From Halopseudomonas pelagia CL-AP6 (GTDB lineage Bacteria; Pseudomonadota; Gammaproteobacteria; Pseudomonadales; Pseudomonadaceae): a DNA stretch of 64,000 bases. A program made the translations under genes and the position numbers. Shown one piece after another: positions 17,232 through 24,592 of the stretch. The notes under the pieces are model-generated. The model was given only the letters and a program-made list of their open reading frames with translations, was not told the origin of the DNA and did not search any database. Each line of letters begins with the position of its first letter. Positions within the stretch are counted from its first letter, which is position 1. The stretch is taken from NCBI RefSeq assembly GCF_000410875.1, contig NZ_AROI01000022.1:25997-89996 (forward strand). Reading direction: 5' to 3'.

Positions 17232-17936
17232 ATGAAAGCAGATTGGGATGATGCACCTGCGCGTGTAAAGACCAAGGAACGTAGAATTCCCCCCTTCCAC
17301 GTAAGCATCGTTGCAACCGTAATGATATTCGGAATAACTGCCTATCTAGCGAAAGACCAAAGCTGGATGCATGGCTGGCTGGAAAACTTTTCTAGCAGTG
17401 CCGATAAGAGCCAAGAGGTTGCACATCAGCCTCCAGAGGCACCCCAATTCGATAGGTCAACTACAGCCGAAGATGTGTTCTGGCAGGAAATAGAGAACGA
17501 AAGAAATGCAACTGAGGGTGAAGAGCCACCGCAGTTCAGGCAAACAGTATTCAATAACCAAAACTACACGCCCAGAACCGACATCAATACGGTACAGCTA
17601 AGACACGCCGTCCGAGCAGACCAGGAAACGAGCAGAAGACGATCGGAGCATGCAAGGAATGTCTCCAACAATACGTTGAACGGGTCAAGCAATGCGCATT
17701 TTAGGTGGGGGGATGCTAGGGGCCGAGTGACCCAGTGGAATACGTCCTACACCTACCAAAATAGCAGAATAGACAATTCTACATTTTGCAGAAACTACGG
17801 ATCTGGCTCGATTGAATATCGAACTTGTAGAAAAGCAGCCCAGCAGTGGCTAAAAACACGATGCGGAAATGCCAATAAAGTGCAGGATGAATGGCAACGG
17901 ATGTATTGTCTAGCATACAGCGGCTTCAGAACATAG
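17232..17936 (+). CDS. single-pass membrane protein of unknown function, Cys-containing C-terminus
   Basis: 234 residues, not recognised. A basic cytoplasmic N-terminus (1-22) precedes one TM helix (about 23-41, HVSIVATVMIFGITAYLA). Then comes a long polar, probably extracytoplasmic region rich in Asn, Gln, Ser and Arg, and a C-terminal part with four Cys (FCRNYGSGS, RTCRKAAQ, KTRCGN, MYCLAY) that could form disulfides. A good GGAG lies 8 nt before the ATG. It sits between the second 52-bp repeat and the HEPN-like gene, with 25 bp to the latter, so the two may form one unit. Confidence 0.65.
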   Translation: MKADWDDAPARVKTKERRIPPFHVSIVATVMIFGITAYLAKDQSWMHGWLENFSSSADKSQEVAHQPPEAPQFDRSTTAEDVFWQEIENERNATEGEEPPQFRQTVFNNQNYTPRTDINTVQLRHAVRADQETSRRRSEHARNVSNNTLNGSSNAHFRWGDARGRVTQWNTSYTYQNSRIDNSTFCRNYGSGSIEYRTCRKAAQQWLKTRCGNANKVQDEWQRMYCLAYSGFRT

Positions 17937-17961
17937 CTATAAAAAAAGAATAGGGGCTAAA

Positions 17962-19290
17962 ATGTACTATTCCGATAGAAACTTGCTAGATGCTGCAAAA
18001 AACAACAGCTTGGAAATACTATGTTCCAAAATCATAATTAGACAACAAACCAAGATCAACCCCGCAGTATATGTGGGAACAGGACTACTAAAGCAAAATA
18101 AAAATGGTGGCTTAGCGTTACAGGCCATATGGAAGAACGCTGAGAAAACCCGTTACAGAACTATAGACACCGAGACCCTTTCCAGGAATCTGGCACAGGG
18201 AACTGTCTTTCCGAGAGATATATACTTTAGTATTGAAGCCACCTCAGTGAGCGGTGAAGTATGGGTGGGTTCAGATATATATCTTGATTCTATATCGTTC
18301 GGCAACACTGAAAGCCTTGTACTGAAAGGTGAGATACTAAGCATTGAGCAAACAGTGGCGAGATCGCAAAAACCAGGGGCGAGCTTCGCGAAAACAATTC
18401 ATTGCACCGCTAAGAATTTTACGATAGCTCAAAATAAAGTGACAGACATGGGCGAGCTTGGTGCAGAGCGAAATAAAACAGAAATTAAAATATTGAATAT
18501 TGACTGCATAATCACAAAAGTAAGTAAAGAATATATTTGTATAGACCTGCTGTCAAAAAAAAGCATAAGCGAAGAGCTAGCCAAAGGATTTATCAATGGG
18601 TTAGAGATAATATGCGGATTAAGCATAGAGCCACTAATCGAAATAACCTATAGCAAAACCAGAATAACAAAAAAGGTATACTCAATTACAAAGCTGGAAA
18701 ATGAGTATGGGTTGGGCAGACCAATACCCTGCACCAGACCAGACAGCCTGGGGGACATCAATGAATTCTTAAGTAAATACTGCAGACAAAGCAAGATTGA
18801 CAGAAAGAAGATTGAAGAATATTGGAAAGAAGTTAAAACAGCAAGAGAGTCTGCCACTGAAGCCTATGCTAAAGCTTTAGCAGCCAATGCAGAAGGTCTG
18901 CTAGATGCGTTTTTCTTCGAAAGAAAAGTAGCTGACATTGAATTTAGGAACCAATGCCAGGAATGGGTTGGGCGAATCGACGCTATGTTAAGTGAGCTAA
19001 AAGTTCCACCAAGAGTACAAAGAAAGCTTTTGAGCAACCTAGAAAACGCAGGCGCTGGTAGCGTTAGATCTGCATTTTACGAATTGTTTGGGAAAGATAC
19101 TGCTGAAATGTGGAATAGCCTTCGCCATCCATCCATGCATGGAAGCATGAGTGTCAAATATCCGGAACCACAAGAACTATTCAAAGACCTGGACGGATGT
19201 TTATATATTTTCTACTCACTAATAATGATGAAAATAAATTACAACGGTAAGCGATACAACTATGCAAAGCAAGGATACCCAATAGAATGA
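17962..19290 (+). CDS. possible HEPN-domain RNase (ApeA-like) cargo protein
   Basis: 442 residues. The N-terminal ~230 are beta-rich with no clear family. From about 270 the protein is helical and carries R388-HPSM-H393, which fits the Rx4-6H active-site motif of HEPN ribonucleases and sits, as usual, in a late helix (WNSLRHPSMHG). A beta-rich N-terminus plus C-terminal HEPN domain recalls ApeA-type anti-phage proteins. The assignment rests on one motif and general layout. AT-rich codon use, prophage setting and a good AGGGG before the ATG support a real foreign gene. Confidence 0.6.
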   Translation: MYYSDRNLLDAAKNNSLEILCSKIIIRQQTKINPAVYVGTGLLKQNKNGGLALQAIWKNAEKTRYRTIDTETLSRNLAQGTVFPRDIYFSIEATSVSGEVWVGSDIYLDSISFGNTESLVLKGEILSIEQTVARSQKPGASFAKTIHCTAKNFTIAQNKVTDMGELGAERNKTEIKILNIDCIITKVSKEYICIDLLSKKSISEELAKGFINGLEIICGLSIEPLIEITYSKTRITKKVYSITKLENEYGLGRPIPCTRPDSLGDINEFLSKYCRQSKIDRKKIEEYWKEVKTARESATEAYAKALAANAEGLLDAFFFERKVADIEFRNQCQEWVGRIDAMLSELKVPPRVQRKLLSNLENAGAGSVRSAFYELFGKDTAEMWNSLRHPSMHGSMSVKYPEPQELFKDLDGCLYIFYSLIMMKINYNGKRYNYAKQGYPIE

Positions 19291-19430
19291 GCGAAGCTGG
19301 AGAAAAGCAGGAATTGGGGTCAGATGAAAATTAATCCGCAGCCTGACTTGATTCCTTGCCTTGAGCAGTCGAGGTTTTGTGGTGAGGCCTGATTGGGGCA
19401 TTCATCCATGGGCTAGCAGTAAAAGGGTTG

Positions 19431-19450
19431 GTGTCGATAAAGTGTCGAAA
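19431..19450 (+). repeat. paired GTGTCGA repeat, right end (possible integrase arm site)
   Basis: Same two heptamers with 11-bp period as at 13615-13634, in the same orientation, 92 bp from the attR core (43 bp at the left end). Together they fit the arm sites either side of an attP core once the element is circular. Confidence 0.55.
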
Positions 19451-19542
19451 ACATAGCGAATCAGAGCAGATAAATGATGGCTGAAAGGGACTGAAACACG
19501 CCCATTGCCGAGGTTTGCTGATTAACGAACAATGCTAGACAA

Positions 19543-19569
19543 GGATTCGATTCCCTTCACCGCTCCACT
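19543..19569 (+). repeat. attR: degenerate copy of the tRNA-Gly 3' end
   Basis: Matches the tRNA 3' end (13544-13571) except for one substitution (G to A before TTCGATT) and one missing C in the CACCCGC run. It cannot be part of a tRNA. The decay suggests an old insertion; it marks the outer limit of the island. Confidence 0.8.
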
Positions 19570-19622
19570 TCTAGCATCCCTGCGCTATCCCGAATTACCG
19601 CTGCGCGTGCTATCTTTCCAGA

Positions 19623-21089
19623 ATGTCCCGCACTACCCGTCTATTTGATCTCATGCAGTTACTACGCCGGCACCGCAGACCGGTGAGTGGTCGTGCGCTG
19701 GCAGAAGAGTTGGGCGTATCCCTGCGCACCCTGTACCGGGATATTGCCGACCTTAAGGCGATAGGCGCACAGATTGATGGCGAGCCGGGCATGGGTTATG
19801 TGCTGGAGCCCGGCTTTATGCTGCCGCCCCTGATGTTTTCCGCAGAGGAAGTCGAGGCCCTGGCGCTGGGCCTGAAATGGGTTCAGCGCCGGGCTGACAG
19901 CGAACTGGCGGGCGCTGCTGCGGAGGCGCTGGCCAAGGTCTCTGCGGTGCTACCCCGGGAACTGCAACACCGGCTGCAGGATTCCGCGCTGATGGTCGGC
20001 CCAGGCTGGGACAAGTATCAATCGGTAGAACTGAAGGTCCTGCGCCAGGCGATTGCCGAGGAGCGCAAACTGCAGATCGAATACCGTGATCGCAAGGGTG
20101 CTGCCTCGTCGCGCATCATCTGGCCTTTTGCGTTGGGCTTTTTCGAATCCACCCGCATGCTTGCCGCCTGGTGCGAAATGCGCGGTGGTTTTCGTCAGTT
20201 CCGGGTCGACCGGCTACTTACCGCCAGTCCTTTGTCTGATCGCTATCCTTGCCGGCGCCAGGCGTTGCACAAGGCCTGGATGACTGAGTTGGGGGCTGCC
20301 GAACTGACTGCCATAGAGCCCGCCAACGCGACAAGCTCAAACGCTGGAAGCCTAGGGTGTCGGCATAGCGAAGCACTACTGACAGAATCTGTCAGCACCC
20401 CCGCCTATGCTGTCACTACACCAGCAAGCACCCCAACCAATGGATCTCTGGAGAACAGCATGAGCACCGATCTTGTTTTCTACACCAACCCCCAATCACG
20501 CGGCGGTATCGTGCATTGGATGCTCGAAGAGCTCGGCGTGCCCTATCAGGTCGAGTATCTGGAATATGGCACCTCAATGAAGTCACCCGAGTATCTGGCA
20601 GTCAACCCCATGGGCAAGGTGCCAGCCATTCGTCATGGTGACGTGGTGGTTACCGAAGCCGCTGCGATCTGTGCCTATCTGGCCGAGGCTTTTCCCGAGG
20701 CCAATCTGAAACCCGATGGCGCAGCACTTGGGCCCTACTACCGCTGGCTGTTCTTTGTCGCCGGGCCCTTCGAAGCCGCTGTTGGTCTGCGCGCGTGCAA
20801 CGTCGACCTTAACGCAGAACAGGAGATGGAGTTAGGTTGTGGGCGCCTGGAAAAGGTCGTTGACGTGCTTGCCGAGGCGGTACGCGGGCGCCAGTACATT
20901 GCCGGAGATCACTTCTCAGCGGCGGATGTCTATGTCGGAGCGCATATCGGCTGGGGCATGCTGTTTGGCACTCTGGAGAAACGACCAGAGTTCGTCGAGT
21001 ATTGGAACGGGTTACAGGACCGCCCGGCCAATCGGCGCAGCGAAGAACTCGCCGAGAAAGCCATGACCAAACAGGCCTGGACTGGCTAA
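19623..21089 (+). CDS. WYL-domain transcriptional regulator in frame with glutathione S-transferase
   Basis: One open frame of 488 codons joins two normally separate proteins. Residues 1-60 are a DeoR/YafY-type HTH (FDLMQLLRRHRRPVSGRALA, LRTLYRDIADL), followed by a WYL ligand domain to about 230. Residues 230-279 are a Ser/Thr/Ala-rich stretch, and from Met280 a complete GST follows (thioredoxin-fold start FYTNPQSRGG, then NPMGKVPAIRHGD, helical C-domain). The DNA for 230-279 holds a 17-bp palindrome and GGAG before Met280, exactly what an intergenic regulatory region would contain. Either a true fusion, or two genes whose separating stop has been lost. Confidence 0.8.
   Translation: MSRTTRLFDLMQLLRRHRRPVSGRALAEELGVSLRTLYRDIADLKAIGAQIDGEPGMGYVLEPGFMLPPLMFSAEEVEALALGLKWVQRRADSELAGAAAEALAKVSAVLPRELQHRLQDSALMVGPGWDKYQSVELKVLRQAIAEERKLQIEYRDRKGAASSRIIWPFALGFFESTRMLAAWCEMRGGFRQFRVDRLLTASPLSDRYPCRRQALHKAWMTELGAAELTAIEPANATSSNAGSLGCRHSEALLTESVSTPAYAVTTPASTPTNGSLENSMSTDLVFYTNPQSRGGIVHWMLEELGVPYQVEYLEYGTSMKSPEYLAVNPMGKVPAIRHGDVVVTEAAAICAYLAEAFPEANLKPDGAALGPYYRWLFFVAGPFEAAVGLRACNVDLNAEQEMELGCGRLEKVVDVLAEAVRGRQYIAGDHFSAADVYVGAHIGWGMLFGTLEKRPEFVEYWNGLQDRPANRRSEELAEKAMTKQAWTG
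20379..20395. promoter_or_regulatory. 17-bp palindrome inside the WYL-GST frame (operator)
   Basis: CTGACAGA-A-TCTGTCAG, a perfect 8+1+8 palindrome 65 bp before the GST start, with TATGCT at 20406-20411 as a possible -10. WYL/YafY-type regulators control neighbouring genes through such sites. Its presence within an open frame argues that this stretch began as intergenic DNA. Confidence 0.65.
20460..21089 (+). CDS. glutathione S-transferase (internal start of the WYL-GST frame)
   Basis: Independent translation of the 209-residue GST is likely from the ATG at 20460, since GGAG stands 6 nt before it and MSTDLVFYTNP is a normal GST N-terminus. Such enzymes conjugate glutathione to electrophiles; the specificity cannot be read here. 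The N-terminal domain has the cis-Pro VPAI motif and the ExA-type glutathione contact region (TEAAAICAYLAE); the C-terminal helical domain shows the N-capping FSAADVYVG. Listed beside the fused frame because either product could be made. Confidence 0.6.
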   Translation: MSTDLVFYTNPQSRGGIVHWMLEELGVPYQVEYLEYGTSMKSPEYLAVNPMGKVPAIRHGDVVVTEAAAICAYLAEAFPEANLKPDGAALGPYYRWLFFVAGPFEAAVGLRACNVDLNAEQEMELGCGRLEKVVDVLAEAVRGRQYIAGDHFSAADVYVGAHIGWGMLFGTLEKRPEFVEYWNGLQDRPANRRSEELAEKAMTKQAWTG

Positions 21090-21127
21090 CAAGGCTGATG
21101 CGCGTCATCAGCGGATGGCGCGAACGC

Positions 21128-21150
21128 GGTTGGCAGCTGTGTTGCCAACC
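21128..21150. terminator. hairpin between convergent GST and L,D-transpeptidase genes
   Basis: GGTTGGCA and TGCCAACC form a perfect 8-bp stem with a 7-nt loop in the 74-bp gap between two converging genes. No strong T-run follows (ATTTGATC), so efficiency is uncertain; placement suggests a bidirectional terminator. Confidence 0.5.
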
Positions 21151-21163
21151 ATTTGATCTGATG

Positions 21164-21931
21164 TTATTGGCTTAGAACGTGAACTTGATCTCTAAGATTA
21201 TCGGTACGCGAGGCAATCAAACTCGGTGTTTCGCCATCTGCACAATTCAAGTAGGCGGACGTCTGAATCCATTGTTCATCCGGGTAATAAGCAAACAGAA
21301 ACTGACCCCCTTTGAGGTTGTCGACTACGCTGCGAATCGCCTGCTGTGATACGGCGGGACAACCGTGACTGCGGCCAATGCGTCCCTGGCGGACAACCCA
21401 GCTTTCATCTACGTAGTCCGCGCCGTGGATGACAATGGCACGGCGGCGGGCCTGATCGTTGATGCCCGGTTCCAGTCCGTCCATACGCAGGGAGTAGCCG
21501 TGTTGCCCGTAATAACTTTCCTGGGTGCGGAACAGGCCTACGCTGGACTGGTGGCTGCCTTCGATATTGGAAAACTGATTGGCATGCTTATCACCTGAGC
21601 CTTGCCCGTGGGCTACCAGTTCGCGCATGATCAGCGACTTGGCTTGCAGATCAAATAGCCAAAGCCGCTGCTCGGATGAAGGCAGAGAAAAGTCGATGAC
21701 GGCAAGCCGGCTGGCCGCTTCTGCGCCATGATTGATGGCGCAGGTCATCGCTATTACAGCGCGCTCCAGCGCCAATGGGTTTAATTCGGGTGCTACGCTG
21801 GCGAGCTTGCTTTTCAGTGTCTGCCCGTCAGCATACGCCGGACTGTAGCCGAGCATCATCACCAGGACGCTCAGAATACTGACTGCGCCCCAAAACCGGC
21901 GGGGATTCCTGCTTGGTTGCTCACAGAGCAT
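21164..21931 (-). CDS. murein L,D-transpeptidase catalytic-domain protein (YkuD_2-like)
   Basis: 255-residue exported protein. An Arg-containing N-terminus and hydrophobic segment (about 13-34, ending SPAYA-D) form a signal peptide. The catalytic site is IGRSHGCPAVS (nucleophilic Cys) with the upstream HGADYVDESW histidine, as in YkuD-type L,D-transpeptidases that cross-link or modify peptidoglycan. ATG 21931 is preferred because GGAG lies 7 nt before it and the signal peptide then starts correctly; an open frame extends to 22096 without such support. Divergent from a second L,D-transpeptidase. Confidence 0.85.
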   Translation of the reverse strand: MLCEQPSRNPRRFWGAVSILSVLVMMLGYSPAYADGQTLKSKLASVAPELNPLALERAVIAMTCAINHGAEAASRLAVIDFSLPSSEQRLWLFDLQAKSLIMRELVAHGQGSGDKHANQFSNIEGSHQSSVGLFRTQESYYGQHGYSLRMDGLEPGINDQARRRAIVIHGADYVDESWVVRQGRIGRSHGCPAVSQQAIRSVVDNLKGGQFLFAYYPDEQWIQTSAYLNCADGETPSLIASRTDNLRDQVHVLSQ

Positions 21932-22079
21932 GTTTTTTCTCCGGGCTTGTTCAGGTTGCCGTATTGCCGCCATGTCTGCAGCAATGTCTGAGGGAACAGG
22001 ATTAGCGTGATAGGCTTCCGTTAAGTATTCGATGCTTCTACATTTGCCACTAGCCCAAGTCGACACATGAGGTTGCCTG

Positions 22080-23750
22080 TTGAGCAGAGATTTCACAATG
22101 CTTTTCCTGCTGTTTGTGTACGGCCTTGTCGTCAGCCCAGTAGCCTACCCAAACGCCGACAGTCTGTCTTCAGTAACCCTACAGCAGGCGCTCATTGGTG
22201 ATGCGGCGCAATCCTGTGTCAGTTTGCCCACGCTCAGATCGACTTCTCTGCAAACGGCACTGATCCAGCTGTACCAGAACAATGATTATAAAACACTCTG
22301 GGAGGGTGCGCAGCAGCGGGCTGCCCTGAAAACAGAGCTGGAACAGCTGGTCGATGATGGCCTTTCACCCGAGGATTACGGTTTTGCGTTGCAAGCCCGA
22401 CCGCCGGTGAAGCAGTGTGACGAACTGCGCATCAGCAGTCAGTATTTGCTGGCGCTGGAGCATCTGAGCCGCGGTCGTCTCGCGCAAGCGGACCATGAAC
22501 CCTATTGGCAGGCTAACGCGCTGCCGCCACCATCCGCGCCTTTGCTCTCAGAACTTGCCCTTACTGGCCTAAGGAAAGGCATTGCCGCCTCTTTTGAGCA
22601 GGCGCGCCCTGCGCTGCCTCAGTACCGCGCTCTGCGCGCTGCTTATGCCGCGATGGACAGGCAGCCAGCTTCGCGCGCGCCTTTGCCGCCTGGGCCGGTG
22701 CTGCGCCCGGGCATGAGCGACGAGCGAATCGAGCAATTAGCTGCGCAGTTGCAGCAGGATGGGTTCCTGCTGGAGTCACCTGCCGCCTATGTATCGGTAA
22801 GCAACTATAACGGGGCGCTGGTGGAGGCAGTACGCCTTTATCAAGCCCAGCATGGGTTGCAAGTAGACGGCATAATCGGCCCTCTGACCCTCACGGCATT
22901 AAACATATCGCCCGCGCAGCGTGTGCAGCAGGTGCGGATCAATCTGGAGCGGCTGCGCTGGGTAAACGCGCAGCGCAGCGATTATCTGCTATTGATCAAT
23001 GTTGCCAGTGCACGTCTCCAGCTCATGCGCGGCAATGACACGCTCTGGCGGGCGCGGGCGCAGGTAGGACGATCAAGCAGGCCAACGCCGCTACTAGTGT
23101 CATATATCAACCGGATTACCCTGAATCCAGGCTGGACCGTACCCCCAACCATCCTGCGCGAAGATATCTTGCCGAAGATACGCCGCAATCCAGACTACCT
23201 TGGCGTGCACAACCTGCGGACACTGGACACCCAAGGCAAGCCGCTGGATCCGCGACACATAGATTGGAACAATCCAAGAGGCATTATCCTGCGTCAACCG
23301 CCTGGGCCAACCAATCCGCTGGGAGAAATCGTGTTCCGTCTGCCCAACCCGTTTTCAATCTACCTGCATGACACTCCCAGCAAGCACTTATTCCAGCAGA
23401 CGAACCGAAGTGTGAGTTCGGGCTGTGTACGTGTAGAAAATGCAAACGAACTTGCGGCCCAGCTGTTTGCTGGTTTGAGTTTCTTAGAGCACGAGCACAT
23501 CGCGCAACAACGAGCCAGCAAGCAAACACACGAAATCGCACTGACGAACGGTCCGCGGGTGATACTTGCCTATTGGACAGCGTTTGCCAACAGCGAAGGT
23601 CAGTTGGCTTTTGTCGCTGATAGTTACGGACTCGACCAGGCGCTGGTATCCGCTATGGCAATCATGCCCGCGCCGAAGCCTGCGGCTAAAGCCCCAATTG
23701 CAGTGCCAGCTGAGGCGGGATGTGCTGTCTATGACCGCGCTCCGTCATGA
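22080..23750 (+). CDS. L,D-transpeptidase with peptidoglycan-binding domain (YcbB/LdtD-like)
   Basis: 556 residues resembling YcbB/LdtD. Hydrophobic signal sequence (LFLLFVYGLVVSPVAYP), an N-terminal scaffold domain, a PG_binding_1 motif near 240-280 (AVRLYQAQHGLQVDGIIGP) and a YkuD catalytic domain from about 300. The active site is SVSSGCVRVEN with the preceding HDTPSKHLF histidine. It makes 3-3 cross-links in the cell wall. The TTG at 22080 has GAGG 7 nt upstream; the ATG at 22098 would give a tighter signal peptide, so the start is open. The last ~50 residues are a Pro/Ala-rich tail. Confidence 0.85.
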   Translation: MSRDFTMLFLLFVYGLVVSPVAYPNADSLSSVTLQQALIGDAAQSCVSLPTLRSTSLQTALIQLYQNNDYKTLWEGAQQRAALKTELEQLVDDGLSPEDYGFALQARPPVKQCDELRISSQYLLALEHLSRGRLAQADHEPYWQANALPPPSAPLLSELALTGLRKGIAASFEQARPALPQYRALRAAYAAMDRQPASRAPLPPGPVLRPGMSDERIEQLAAQLQQDGFLLESPAAYVSVSNYNGALVEAVRLYQAQHGLQVDGIIGPLTLTALNISPAQRVQQVRINLERLRWVNAQRSDYLLLINVASARLQLMRGNDTLWRARAQVGRSSRPTPLLVSYINRITLNPGWTVPPTILREDILPKIRRNPDYLGVHNLRTLDTQGKPLDPRHIDWNNPRGIILRQPPGPTNPLGEIVFRLPNPFSIYLHDTPSKHLFQQTNRSVSSGCVRVENANELAAQLFAGLSFLEHEHIAQQRASKQTHEIALTNGPRVILAYWTAFANSEGQLAFVADSYGLDQALVSAMAIMPAPKPAAKAPIAVPAEAGCAVYDRAPS

Positions 23751-23881
23751 TTGATTTTTTTCGCTGCGCCCGTACTCTTACTCTTTTGAACCGTCAGAAC
23801 CGTCCGCGGCCATCCGACCGGCTGCGCTGCCTGTTTCGCTGGCTGAAAGCCTATCCTGCCAACCTCGATTGAAGATGACCC

Positions 23882-24556
23882 GTGAAAAAATTCGTGCTGA
23901 TTGACTCTACCCCCCTTCCCGATGAAGGCGCCAAATTGTGCCTGTTTGAATACGGCGAAGATTTCATCATCAAACGCGAGGACGGCAAGGGCGGGCAGTT
24001 GATGAACACCCGAATGCACGGCTCGGAAGATGCTCTGGGCAGGCTAGCCTGTACTCAGATTGCCAGCCGCGCCAACCCACGGGTATTGATCGGCGGACTG
24101 GGAATGGGTTTTACCCTGGCGGCAGCATTAGCGCAGTTGGGCGATCAGGCACAGGTGCTGGTCGCAGAGCTACTCGAAGGCGTTATCCGCTGGAACCAGG
24201 GGCCTCTGGGAGCCAAGGCGGGCTACCCCGCCAAGGACCCACGCGCTCAGATCCTGCACGAGGATGTGGCGCGCATTCTAAAGACCGATACCCAGGGGTT
24301 TGACGCCATCATGCTCGATGTGGATAACGGCCCAGAAGGCCTGACCCAGTCGATTAACAGCTGGCTATACAGCATTGATGGCTTGCGGGGTTGCAAGCAG
24401 GCGTTGCGCCCCGGCGGAGTGCTCGCGGTCTGGTCTGCCAGCATCGATCAACGCTTTAGCGCGCGGCTGCGTTCGGCCGGATTCAGGACAGAAGAGGTGC
24501 AAGTCTACGCCCACGGCAACCGTGGGCCCAAACACACCATCTGGCTGGCGAAGTAA
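23882..24556 (+). CDS. spermidine-synthase-like SAM-fold protein
   Basis: 224 residues with a Rossmann methyltransferase fold. The SAM-site glycine loop is VLIGGLGMGFTLAA (about 69-82), followed by VAELLEG and the strand IMLDVDNGPEG (about 141-151) typical of polyamine-synthase-like proteins. It lacks the N-terminal domain of true spermidine synthases, so polyamine synthesis is uncertain. GTG start at 23882, chosen since homologues begin with KKF-V/L. Convergent with hemN. Confidence 0.75.
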   Translation: MKKFVLIDSTPLPDEGAKLCLFEYGEDFIIKREDGKGGQLMNTRMHGSEDALGRLACTQIASRANPRVLIGGLGMGFTLAAALAQLGDQAQVLVAELLEGVIRWNQGPLGAKAGYPAKDPRAQILHEDVARILKTDTQGFDAIMLDVDNGPEGLTQSINSWLYSIDGLRGCKQALRPGGVLAVWSASIDQRFSARLRSAGFRTEEVQVYAHGNRGPKHTIWLAK

Positions 24557-24592
24557 CCTGAGAGCGAGCGTAGAACGCCCAAGGCCAGAGGC

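Larger units (their letters stand above)
13570..19569. mobile_element. Pf-type filamentous prophage relic with cargo, integrated at tRNA-Gly
   Basis: About 6 kb of AT-rich DNA between the tRNA and a degenerate copy of its 3' end. From the tRNA outward, minus strand: XRE antitoxin, HigB/RelE-type toxin, C-terminal fragment of a tyrosine integrase, N-terminal fragment of an XisF-like protein; then, plus strand, a Pf4r-like repressor and cargo genes. From memory, the P. aeruginosa Pf4 prophage also sits in a tRNA-Gly gene and has the order pfiA, pfiT, integrase, phage core, xisF4, divergent pf4r, accessory genes. Here the core between integrase and xisF is absent. Family assignment rests on protein patterns recalled, not on a search. 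Confidence 0.8.
19291..19622. other. right end of the island, non-coding
   Basis: 332 bp without a gene. It holds the inverted copy of the 21-bp GGGTCAGATGAA motif (19312-19332), the second GTGTCGA pair (19431-19450), the degenerate attR (19543-19569), and the short upstream region of the WYL regulator. Nothing else was recognised. Confidence 0.6.
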
